NCBI RefSeq assembly: GCF_013459645.1
Contig: NZ_CP054861.1
Coordinates: 2,530,001 to 2,594,000 of the forward strand
Reading direction: 5' to 3'
DNA length: 64,000 nt
From: Martelella sp. NC20
Lineage (GTDB): Bacteria > Pseudomonadota > Alphaproteobacteria > Rhizobiales > Rhizobiaceae
The notes beneath the pieces are model-generated. The model was given only the letters and a program-made list of their open reading frames with translations, was not told the origin of the DNA and made no database searches. The position numbers and the translations under genes are program-made. Below are positions 56,971-64,000 of the stretch, piece after piece. Every line of letters starts with the position of its first letter. Position 1 is the first letter of the stretch.

Positions 56971-58059
56971 ATGAAAGTCTGCAAAGCCTCGGGAATCCTG
57001 TCGGGTGCGTTCATTGCTCTGGCCGCGCATGCCGCCATGGCCGATCCGATCGAAATCACCGATCAGGCGGGACGGGAGGTCAGGCTCGAAGGGCCGGCTG
57101 AACGGGTCGCTTCAATCCCGATGCCGATGGCATCGACTCTGATCGCAATCGATGGCGGCGTCGAAAAGCAGGTCGGTATGAATCCGGTGGCCAAGCAGGC
57201 GGTTCTTGACGGTATTCTGGGCAAGATCTATCCGGAAGCCATCGACATTCCCTCCGATATCACCGCGCCGAATTTCATTCCCAATGTCGAGGAACTGGCG
57301 GCCACCAATCCCGACCTCGTCATCCAGTGGGCGGATCGCGGCGATGACCTTGTCGATCCGATCACCAATGCCGGTCTCACCGCCATGCTGATTTCCTACG
57401 GCACGGAGGAAAAGACGCGCGAATATATGACGATGTCAGCCAAGGCCATGGGCCGCGAGGACCGTATCGGCCCGCTGATCGAGTGGCGCGAGGACGTGGC
57501 CTCGGATGTCGCGAGCAAGGCGTCCGCGATCGCCGACGCAGACAGGCCGAAAGTGCTCTATCTGCAGCGCGCCATGGAAACCCTGATCGCCTCCGGCGCG
57601 AAGAACAACTACCACACCTGGTATATCGAGCTGACAGGCGGAACGAGCGCATCGGCTGACCTTGAGGCCAATGGCGTCACGATCAATCCGGAACAGATCG
57701 CCGAATGGAACCCCGACGTCATCCTGCTCAACAATTTCGAAAGCGACATTTCGCCGGAGCGGATTTACAACGACCCCATCCTTTCGCTCACCAGCGCGGC
57801 GCAGAATCGCAAGGTCTACCGCATGCCGCTGGGCGGCTATCGCTGGGACCCGCCGAACACGGAAAGCCCGCTGACCTGGATGTGGCTCGCCGATCTCCTC
57901 CATCCGGATGTCTTCAATTACGATCTGAGGGCCGAGATGAAGAAGGCCTACAAGACCATCTACGACTACGACCTGAGCGAAGAGGATATCGACAACATTC
58001 TCTGGGTTGATCGCAACGAGGGTGCAGCCAACTACGACCAGTTCAAGTCGAAGTCATGA
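56971..58059 (+). CDS. Periplasmic binding protein of a FecCD-type (iron/siderophore/B12) ABC importer
   Basis: 362 aa. Signal peptide MKVCKASGILSGAFIALAAHAAMA, then the peripla_BP_2 fold: ITDQAGREVRLEGPAERVAS, VEELAATNPDLVIQWADRG and ISYGTEEKTREYMTMSAKAMG. No lipobox. GTGGGAGACATTG precedes the ATG. The ligand is unknown; family members bind Fe-siderophores, heme, cobalamin or Ni chelates. It is the first gene of a five-gene operon with overlapping junctions (ATGA with the permease). No TonB receptor is nearby. Confidence 0.9.
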   Translation: MKVCKASGILSGAFIALAAHAAMADPIEITDQAGREVRLEGPAERVASIPMPMASTLIAIDGGVEKQVGMNPVAKQAVLDGILGKIYPEAIDIPSDITAPNFIPNVEELAATNPDLVIQWADRGDDLVDPITNAGLTAMLISYGTEEKTREYMTMSAKAMGREDRIGPLIEWREDVASDVASKASAIADADRPKVLYLQRAMETLIASGAKNNYHTWYIELTGGTSASADLEANGVTINPEQIAEWNPDVILLNNFESDISPERIYNDPILSLTSAAQNRKVYRMPLGGYRWDPPNTESPLTWMWLADLLHPDVFNYDLRAEMKKAYKTIYDYDLSEEDIDNILWVDRNEGAANYDQFKSKS

Positions 58060-59111
58060 GCATGACGGAAGCCGGCGCCCGTCTTCATGGCGGGACCGGC
58101 GCTCTCAGGGCGGGTCTGTTTGGGGCGATGCTGGCGGCGCTTGTCGCAGCCTTCATCTTTTCCATCGGGGCAGGGCGGTTTTCGGTCTCGCCCAGCCGGA
58201 TCGCGGAAATCATCGTGCAATGGATCGCCAACCCGTCCGCGCCGCTTGACAGCATCGACCAGCGCATCGTGCTTCTGGTGCGTATGCCGCGCGTGCTGAT
58301 CGCGGCCGTCTCGGGCGCAGCCCTTGCTGTCGGGGGCGCGGCGCTTCAGGGTGTCTTCCGCAACCCGCTGGTCTCGCCGCAGGTGCTCGGCATCAGCCAG
58401 GGCGCGGCCTTCGGCGGCGCGCTTTCGATCCTGCTCGGCTATGCCGGCGTGACGCTGCTGGGGCTTGCCTTCATCTTCGGCCTCGCGGCTCTCGTTCTGG
58501 TGGGTCTTCTCGCCCGCATCAACGGACGCACCGAAATCGTTACCGTTATCCTCTCGGGCATGGTCATCGGGGCGCTGTTCTCGGCACTCGTCTCCGTCGT
58601 CCAGTTCATCGCCGATCCCAACACCTCGCTTCCCGCGATCGTCTACTGGCTGATGGGATCGTTTTCGACAGCCACCTGGGCGCGGTTCTGGCTGGGGCTT
58701 CCGGGACTTGTTGTTGGCATTGTCGCCGTCTGGTTGTTTCGCTACCGGCTGAACCTGCTTGCGCTGGAGGACACCGAGGCCCGCTCGCTTGGCGTCAATC
58801 CGGATCGCGAACGCTGGTATATCTTCGTCGCCACGGCGCTGATGACGGCGACATCCGTCGCGGTTGCCGGCATTATCGGCTGGATCGGCCTTGTCGTACC
58901 GCATGCCGCCCGCATTCTTGTCGGCGAGGACCACCGGGTTCTGATACCGGCTTCCGCCATTCTGGGCGCAGCCTATCTCACCTTTGTCGATACGCTTGCC
59001 CGCACGCTGACGGCGGCGGAGATACCGCTCGGCGTGCTGACGGCGTTGATCGGCGCGCCGGTGTTCGGCATTCTGCTCAGGCGTCATTTTTCAAAGGCGA
59101 ACCAGCCATGA
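58056..59111 (+). CDS. FecCD family ABC transporter permease
   Basis: 351 aa with about ten membrane helices. FecCD marks are RMPRVLIAAVSGAALAVGGA, LQGVFRNPLVSPQVLGISQGA and GWIGLVVPHAARILVGEDHR. It overlaps both neighbours by 4 bp. A single permease suggests a homodimer as in BtuC. Confidence 0.95.
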   Translation: MSMTEAGARLHGGTGALRAGLFGAMLAALVAAFIFSIGAGRFSVSPSRIAEIIVQWIANPSAPLDSIDQRIVLLVRMPRVLIAAVSGAALAVGGAALQGVFRNPLVSPQVLGISQGAAFGGALSILLGYAGVTLLGLAFIFGLAALVLVGLLARINGRTEIVTVILSGMVIGALFSALVSVVQFIADPNTSLPAIVYWLMGSFSTATWARFWLGLPGLVVGIVAVWLFRYRLNLLALEDTEARSLGVNPDRERWYIFVATALMTATSVAVAGIIGWIGLVVPHAARILVGEDHRVLIPASAILGAAYLTFVDTLARTLTAAEIPLGVLTALIGAPVFGILLRRHFSKANQP

Positions 59112-59866
59112 TCGGACTTGAGGGTGCGGCCGTTTCCTTCGGCAGCCGGGCTATCTTTCGCGATGTCACCTTCGAGGTTCCTGTCGGACGGACCATGGCC
59201 ATTCTCGGGCCGAACGGTCGCGGCAAGACGACGCTTCTGCGCGCGCTTCTGGGCTTTCAGCCGCTTGCGGCCGGGAAGCGCACCGCGCCGAGGATTGCCG
59301 GCTATGTGCCCCAGCATGGCGCTTCGCAGGCGAAACTTTCCGGTCTCGATGTCGTGGTCATGGGGCATGCCGCCCGCATCGGGCTTTTCGGCCAGCCCGG
59401 GAAGCGTGATATCGAGGCGGCGCGGGAGGCGCTTGATATTGTGGGTGCCGCCCATCTCGCCGAACAGCGCTACGACCGGATGTCCGGCGGTCAGCGGCAG
59501 ATGATCCTGATCGCCCGTGCGCTCGCCACCGGTTCGCCGGCGCTCGTCTTTGACGAGCCGACGTCAGCGCTCGATCTTGGCAACCAGTCGAAGACGCTCG
59601 ATCTTCTGAACATGCTGCGCGCCCGCCGCGACCGGGCGATACTCTTCACTACGCACGACCCCAACCATGCGCTGGCGGCAGCCGATGACGTGCTGCTGAT
59701 GATGCCGGGCGGGCGTGAAATCAACGGGACAGTCGAGGCAATGATCACGCCGGATCTGCTGAATACGCTCTACGGCGTCGACATGCGCTGGGTGGAAATG
59801 GAAGGCCAGACCGGCAGCGCGCGTCGCGCCGTGGTGCCGGCGTTTGCGGGACGCGAATACGCATGA
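59108..59866 (+). CDS. FecE/BtuD-like ABC transporter ATPase
   Basis: 252 aa. Walker A GPNGRGKTT with Arg in the usually small position, signature MSGGQRQMILIARALA, Walker B LVFDEPTSALD and H-loop TTHDPNHAL. It powers the importer. It overlaps the next gene in ATGA, which argues that the next two products belong to the same process. Confidence 0.95.
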   Translation: MIGLEGAAVSFGSRAIFRDVTFEVPVGRTMAILGPNGRGKTTLLRALLGFQPLAAGKRTAPRIAGYVPQHGASQAKLSGLDVVVMGHAARIGLFGQPGKRDIEAAREALDIVGAAHLAEQRYDRMSGGQRQMILIARALATGSPALVFDEPTSALDLGNQSKTLDLLNMLRARRDRAILFTTHDPNHALAAADDVLLMMPGGREINGTVEAMITPDLLNTLYGVDMRWVEMEGQTGSARRAVVPAFAGREYA

Positions 59867-61167
59867 CCGTGCTCTATGTGAGATCAACCTTTGAAGGCCC
59901 CTCGGAAACCTTCCGCCGTGCCGCGGCCGATGGCTTGCTCGACATCGTCGAACAGAGCGCCCTGAAACCGCAGGATCTGTCGAAATATGGCGGGCTGATC
60001 ACCTCCAATCAGCTCGATCAGAATGCCATGCTGGAACTCAGGCCGGCGCTGGAAGCCTTTCTAGCAAGGGGCGGGCGCTGGTTCTTCAACGGCCATATGG
60101 TGCGCCCTATGGTTGCCGGGATGGAACAGTATCGGCCGATCAGGGCACCGAAACGGGCCGATTTCGACCTCAAGGCCATCAACGCTCATCCGATCTTCGA
60201 CGGCATCGACCTGAAGAAGCTGGAAACCAACAAGGACGTTGCCGGGTTTTACGGCCGCGGCTGCAATCCGCTTCCCGAAGGAGCGGTCGCCGTCAATGGT
60301 CTCGGTCCGGCGCGGGTGCCTGTCGACTGGGTCTGGGAACGACCCGGCGGCGGGCGCATCTTCAGCCATGCCGGCAATGATCTGGCGAGCATGGGGCGCG
60401 AATGGGAATTGCCGGCAACTCTTGCCGCCCGCATCGTGAACTGGGCGGCCGGCGGTGCCTGCATCGGGCAGACGACCGCGCAGCCTCTTTCCGAGACCTA
60501 CCGGGAAGCTCTGGCGGAAGCGGAAGCCTATCGGGGCATGAGAAGCGGCTCGGGCCGTGGGGGGCGTCTGGTGCTGCCATCGTCCGGCTGTTACTACCAT
60601 ATCCACGCGCTGGAAGGCTCGCGCCATGCGCGATATCTGGACGCCATCACCACGCCTGAAGCCTTGCGCGAAACGCTGAGGCCCGAAGACGCGCTGTGGG
60701 TGCCGTGTCGCACACCGGCCCAGCGGATGATTGCCGCAAAAGATGTCGTCGCGGCGCATCTTCAGGCTGGCGGGACTGTCGTGGCGCTGGGGGAGAGCCA
60801 CTCGCATCTCTGGCTGCCGAATGTGGAATTTGTCCCGACGCCGACAAACTGGTGGTGGTGGCTTGAAGAGGGCGCCGATCTCGGCGTGAGGATCGCCGCC
60901 CCTGACCATCCGTTGATGGCGGGCATGGGCGATCGGGATGCCACCTGGCATCTGCATGGCTGGTTCACGCCGCCCGAAGGCGCGGACGTCCTGATCCAGG
61001 ACGGCGAGGGCAGGGCCGTTCTCTATATCGATGAAGTGTCGACGCCGGGGCGGATGATCGTCTCGTCGCTCGACCCGATGTTCCATCACGGATCGCATTT
61101 CATGCCGGCGACGACGCGTTTCCTCGACCGGTTCATTCCCAATCTGAAAGATTATCTCGATGCATGA
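59863..61167 (+). CDS. Unassigned protein with two GATase1/ThuA-like modules
   Basis: 434 aa, not a recognised functional family. The N-half (1-200) looks like a class I glutamine-amidotransferase fold: YGGLITSNQL, LARGGRWFFNGH, NAHPIFDGIDL and RIFSHAGNDLAS. The C-half (235-434) repeats this plan (QAGGTVVALGESHSHLW, PDHPLMAGMGDRD, GRMIVSSLDPMFHHGSHF), suggesting an internal duplication. The C-half is His-rich (H246, H248, H255, H313, H315, H363, H365, H408, H409, H412) and has four consecutive Trp (330-333), which fits metal or aromatic ligand binding. No signal peptide, so cytosolic. Its overlap with the ATPase gene suggests it handles the imported compound. Confidence 0.75.
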   Translation: MTVLYVRSTFEGPSETFRRAAADGLLDIVEQSALKPQDLSKYGGLITSNQLDQNAMLELRPALEAFLARGGRWFFNGHMVRPMVAGMEQYRPIRAPKRADFDLKAINAHPIFDGIDLKKLETNKDVAGFYGRGCNPLPEGAVAVNGLGPARVPVDWVWERPGGGRIFSHAGNDLASMGREWELPATLAARIVNWAAGGACIGQTTAQPLSETYREALAEAEAYRGMRSGSGRGGRLVLPSSGCYYHIHALEGSRHARYLDAITTPEALRETLRPEDALWVPCRTPAQRMIAAKDVVAAHLQAGGTVVALGESHSHLWLPNVEFVPTPTNWWWWLEEGADLGVRIAAPDHPLMAGMGDRDATWHLHGWFTPPEGADVLIQDGEGRAVLYIDEVSTPGRMIVSSLDPMFHHGSHFMPATTRFLDRFIPNLKDYLDA

Positions 61168-61672
61168 CACGATAACGGTTTGCGAAAACGGACGGGAGCT
61201 GAGCTTTTCGTTCGATGCCATCATGGCCTATCACGGCGGCGGCTTTCCCGGCGGCGTGGTGCATGGGCTGAAAGCGATGCAGGCAGCGTTTCCGCTTCTC
61301 GATGACAAACCGCTTGAGAGGCGCGAAATATCCATTCTCACGGCCTTTACGGGGCCGGGCGGTCGCGATGCGCTGGAAATGGTGACGCGGGCGCTGACCG
61401 AAAACCGGCTGGCCGTCTTCCGTGCCCTCGGCGGCAAGGATATCATCACCGATCCGCCCGGACCTTATGTCTTCCGCTTCGCCTATCGCGGAAAGGTCGC
61501 GGAAGCGGTGATAAAGCCCGGCCATGTTCGCGAGGAATTCGTGCGGCTTGGCGGCAAGAAGGACAAGACGGCAGACGAAACCGCGCGCCATGAAGCCCTG
61601 AAGGCCGAGATGGCGGAGCGCCTTCTGCCGCTTGCCGCCGACGAGATCTACGTCGCGCGACTCGTTGAATGA
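61160..61672 (+). CDS. FmdE-like protein lacking the metal-site cysteine
   Basis: 170 aa. AYHGGGFPGGVVHGLKAMQAAF (residues 23-44, in part) resembles the FmdE HGHxCPG motif, and PGGRDALEMVTRAL resembles its second conserved block. The family cysteine is replaced by Phe29 while His25 is kept. FmdE proteins were named from formylmethanofuran dehydrogenase operons, but no such enzyme is here. It overlaps the upstream gene by 8 bp and ends the operon. Its role is unknown, possibly binding or processing the imported metal complex. Confidence 0.65.
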   Translation: MHDTITVCENGRELSFSFDAIMAYHGGGFPGGVVHGLKAMQAAFPLLDDKPLERREISILTAFTGPGGRDALEMVTRALTENRLAVFRALGGKDIITDPPGPYVFRFAYRGKVAEAVIKPGHVREEFVRLGGKKDKTADETARHEALKAEMAERLLPLAADEIYVARLVE

Positions 61673-61956
61673 GCCTTGATCGGTTCTGGTGCCGCAGTTG
61701 TTGAACATCGACAGATGTTCATGTCGACTCGAGCCAGTCTATGGGGTTGATCCTCCTTAAGCCATGCCGGGCTGATACAGATCAAGGCGCTGTCCTTGCT
61801 TTCAGCGGCGATATGATGTCGTCGCTATGGCAAAGGAAGAGGTGACGCGGCATATAATGCTTGCGACAAACACGCTGCCCAAGAATCCCCGGCACCTTTG
61901 TCCGGAAATTCCTGGCTCCTGTGTTTTCAGGCCGTCACCAGAGGCAGATCTCTCAC
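61673..61956. other. Intergenic leader of the P-type ATPase
   Basis: 284 bp without a supported gene. It contains an FNR/FixK-type box (separate entry) and a small inverted repeat near GAACATCGACAGATGTTC (61703-61720) that could end the upstream operon or be an operator. Confidence 0.55.
61772..61785. promoter_or_regulatory. FNR/FixK-type anaerobox
   Basis: CTGAT-ACAG-ATCAA, one mismatch from TTGAT-N4-ATCAA. It lies about 170 bp upstream of the P-type ATPase start and implies low-oxygen induction. Confidence 0.6.
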
Positions 61957-63864
61957 ATGAACGCGTGGCTTCCCAATCATCTCAAGACCGCTCTGCTTGC
62001 CATTGCGGCGCTCGGGCTGGCTGCGGGGCTCGCGCTCAGGGTGGCCGGCCTTCCAGGGCCGGCGGACTTTGTATGGGCGGCGGGCGTGGCGCCCGTCCTT
62101 GCCGCGCTGCTGATCGAGATCGTGCGCGGCCTTTCCAAGGGCGAGGTCGGGCTCGACATCGTGGCGGTTCTGTCAATGTCGGCCGCCCTGCTTGTCGGCG
62201 AGACTCTCGCGGCGGCGGTGGTGGCCGTGATGTATTCGGGCGGCACCTTTCTCGAGAGCTTTGCCGAAGGCCGCGCCCGCCGCGAAATGAGCGATCTTCT
62301 GTCCCGCGTTCCACGAACCGCGACGCGGTACAGCAATGGCGCGCTGGATGAGGTGCCATTGAACGCCATCGCGCCGGGCGATCTTCTGTTGATACGTCAG
62401 GGCGATGTCGCATCCGTTGACGGCACGGTCGAAAGCGACCGGGCCGTGCTGGATCAGTCGGCGCTGACGGGCGAAGCCATGCCTGTGCGTCTGGACAGGG
62501 GCCAGGATGTGATGAGCGGCTCCACCAATGCGGGCGAAGCGTTCGATCTGCGGGCAACGCGGCGGGCCGCCGAAAGCACCTATGCCGGGATCGTCCGGCT
62601 GGTCGAGGCGGCGCAGGCGTCGAAGGCTCCGATGGCCCGCATGGCCGACCGCTGGTCGCTGATATTTCTCGCCGTGACCCTTGCCCTTGCATCGGCGGCG
62701 TGGTGGTCAACCGGCGACCCGATCCGCGCCGTTGCGGTTCTGGTCGTGGCCACACCCTGCCCGCTGATCCTGGCCGTGCCGGTGGCGCTGGTCGCAGGCA
62801 TGTCGCGGGCGGCCCAGTTCGGCGTTCTGATCAAGGGCGCAAAGCCGCTGGAGGCGCTGGCGCGGATCAAGACGCTGATTCTCGACAAGACCGGCACGCT
62901 GACCGACGGACGCCCGCAACTCGTATCAATCAAGACGCTTGGCGATATGTCGGAGGACGAGGTCCTGTATTTCGCCGCCGCCCTCGATCAGGCGTCGAAA
63001 CACCCGATTGCTCAGGCCATCGTCTCTGCGGCCCAGCAGCGTGACGCCATCCTGCCGGTTCCGGAAAACGTGGTCGAGATGCCCGGCGAAGGCGTTTCGG
63101 GAACCATCGGGGGCCGGAAGGCGGTGGTCGGGGGCGCGCGTTTCGTCGCCTCTCAGGGCGGGAAGGCTGACGCCGACAGCGCGGTCACGGCGGCGGGTTC
63201 CGTTGTCGTCTCGCTTGCGGTCGACGGAAAGCTCATGGGGCATCTGGTGATGGCGGATGCGTTGCGGTCGGGCACCGCCGGGCTTCTGGCAGGACTGCGC
63301 CGGCAGGGGATCACGCGCATCCTGTTGGCGACCGGGGATCGCCGGGCGGTGGCAGAGGCCGTGACCGACGGTTTGGGGCTTGATGCGGTTCGAGCCGAAT
63401 TGACGCCGGACCAAAAGGTGCTTCTGGTTCTGACCGAGCGCAAGAACGGTCCGGTGATGATGGTCGGCGACGGCGTCAACGACGCGCCAGCGCTGGCCGC
63501 GGCCGATATCGGGGTCGCCATGGGCGCGCGCGGAGCCGCAGCCTCGGCAGAGGCTGCGGACGTGGTTCTGCTGGTCGACAGCCTTGACCACCTGCTGTCG
63601 GGGATCGAGATCGCCCGGCGATCGCGCAGGATCGCGCTTGAAAGTGTCGCGGTCGGTATTGGCCTTTCCGTTGCGGGGATGATTGCCGCTGCCTTCGGGT
63701 ATCTGACGCCCGTCCAGGGCGCGATGCTTCAGGAATTGATAGACGTTGCCGTCATCCTGAACGCGCTCCGTGCGTTGAGGATCATGCCAACTCAGGCGGC
63801 GAAATCCGGAGACCCGAACCAAGTGGGCCACGAGGCGCCGGATTTGAAGACTCATACTGTATGA
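61957..63864 (+). CDS. P1B-type heavy-metal ATPase with TPC motif
   Basis: 635 aa from ATG at 61957. No N-terminal HMA domain. Membrane segments precede the actuator (LTGEAMPV, 170-177). The metal-site helix reads ATPCPLILAVPV (TPC at 266-268), then phosphorylation site DKTGTLTDG (Asp310), SKHPIAQA and GDGVNDAPALA. TPC replaces the CPC of copper and zinc pumps; TPC is characteristic of the P1B-5 group, whose member Nia of Sinorhizobium exports Fe and Ni. The C-terminal hemerythrin-like domain of Nia is absent. Cargo is therefore an inference. Confidence 0.85.
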   Translation: MNAWLPNHLKTALLAIAALGLAAGLALRVAGLPGPADFVWAAGVAPVLAALLIEIVRGLSKGEVGLDIVAVLSMSAALLVGETLAAAVVAVMYSGGTFLESFAEGRARREMSDLLSRVPRTATRYSNGALDEVPLNAIAPGDLLLIRQGDVASVDGTVESDRAVLDQSALTGEAMPVRLDRGQDVMSGSTNAGEAFDLRATRRAAESTYAGIVRLVEAAQASKAPMARMADRWSLIFLAVTLALASAAWWSTGDPIRAVAVLVVATPCPLILAVPVALVAGMSRAAQFGVLIKGAKPLEALARIKTLILDKTGTLTDGRPQLVSIKTLGDMSEDEVLYFAAALDQASKHPIAQAIVSAAQQRDAILPVPENVVEMPGEGVSGTIGGRKAVVGGARFVASQGGKADADSAVTAAGSVVVSLAVDGKLMGHLVMADALRSGTAGLLAGLRRQGITRILLATGDRRAVAEAVTDGLGLDAVRAELTPDQKVLLVLTERKNGPVMMVGDGVNDAPALAAADIGVAMGARGAAASAEAADVVLLVDSLDHLLSGIEIARRSRRIALESVAVGIGLSVAGMIAAAFGYLTPVQGAMLQELIDVAVILNALRALRIMPTQAAKSGDPNQVGHEAPDLKTHTV

Positions 63865-63937
63865 GCCGATCGCCGCATTCCGAAATGCTGATGGCGCAGC
63901 TTGAATAGGCCGGTCGCCAACGGTAGCGGAGGCAATC

Positions 63938-64000
63938 ATGCGAAGCCGCAGAGCGCTTCCCCTTACCGGCTTGCCGAAAGCAACGGTCAGTGCGCAACCA
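63938..64000 (+). CDS. Possible start of a further gene (cut by window end)
   Basis: ATG after GCGGAGGCAATC opens a frame of 21 codons to the window edge (begins MRSRRALPLTGLP). Nothing can be said about its product. Confidence 0.25.
   Translation, partial: MRSRRALPLTGLPKATVSAQP

Noticed and set aside
61957..63864. FixI-type copper ATPase
   Set aside because: The metal-site motif is TPC rather than CPC, there is no HMA domain, and no fixNOPQ/fixGHS genes are present.
1..64000. CRISPR arrays, rRNA genes, complete insertion sequences
   Set aside because: No regular direct-repeat and spacer array, no rRNA sequence and no transposase gene were seen; the short repeats present are palindromic intergenic elements.

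Overview
The window is a 64 kb piece of an alphaproteobacterial chromosome. High GC, the conserved fabA-fabB-fabI block facing irr, a SAM-II riboswitch before metA, RIME-like intergenic palindromes, an RirA-type iron operator and the uppP-gst-queG cluster all point to Rhizobiales (Rhizobiaceae-like). The genus cannot be fixed from the sequence. It is mostly ordinary chromosomal backbone, with accessory segments at about 6.3-7.6 kb, 8.7-16.5 kb and 56.6-64 kb.

Layout. 0-1.8 kb: SOS mutagenesis pair imuA-imuB (imuB cut by the window edge), with a LexA-type box. 1.8-5.3 kb: an SDR gene divergent from an AraC/cupin regulator, then an Ada response split into two overlapping genes, then palindromic repeats. 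5.3-8.7 kb: a membrane-anchored AraC regulator and a secreted alpha/beta hydrolase that were probably once neighbours. They are now separated by a 1.2 kb insertion flanked by a 134-bp direct repeat. 8.7-16.5 kb: a divergent catabolic locus for arginine-type compounds, with a polar amino acid ABC transporter on the minus strand and a DDAH-like hydrolase, TetR/BetI regulator, arginine aminotransferase (AruH-like) and 2-ketoarginine decarboxylase (AruI-like) on the plus strand. A strong palindrome lies between the two arms. 16.6-21.7 kb: porin, fabI-fabB-fabA and irr. 21.7-25.4 kb: ydcF, galM, metA with SAM-II, and a LysE exporter. 25.4-28.4 kb: copper efflux (copZ, copA) with a CueR-type promoter. 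28.6-38 kb: NlpC/P60, M17 peptidase, TPR lipoprotein, SDR, queG, GST, uppP, DUF805 and a lytic transglycosylase. 38-46 kb: an MFS transporter divergent from rimP-nusA-ylxR-infB. 46-56.5 kb: CNNM/CorC, aroB, aroK, xerD, accA, L,D-transpeptidase, TusA-like, CobW/COG0523, D,D-carboxypeptidase and an M20 hydrolase. 56.5-64 kb: tRNA-Arg(CCU), a five-gene FecCD-type uptake operon behind an RirA-like operator, and a P1B ATPase with a TPC motif behind an FNR/FixK-type box.

The most interesting system is the 56.9-61.7 kb operon. A siderophore/cobalamin-type ABC importer is translationally coupled to two unassigned proteins: a His-rich tandem GATase/ThuA-like protein and an FmdE-like protein that has lost the family cysteine. 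The operator suggests iron control. The adjacent TPC-type ATPase resembles the P1B-5 group that includes the Fe/Ni exporter Nia of Sinorhizobium, so the segment may be an iron or nickel homeostasis module. The second most interesting item is the methylarginine/arginine locus. The third is the insertion between duplicated divergent promoters.
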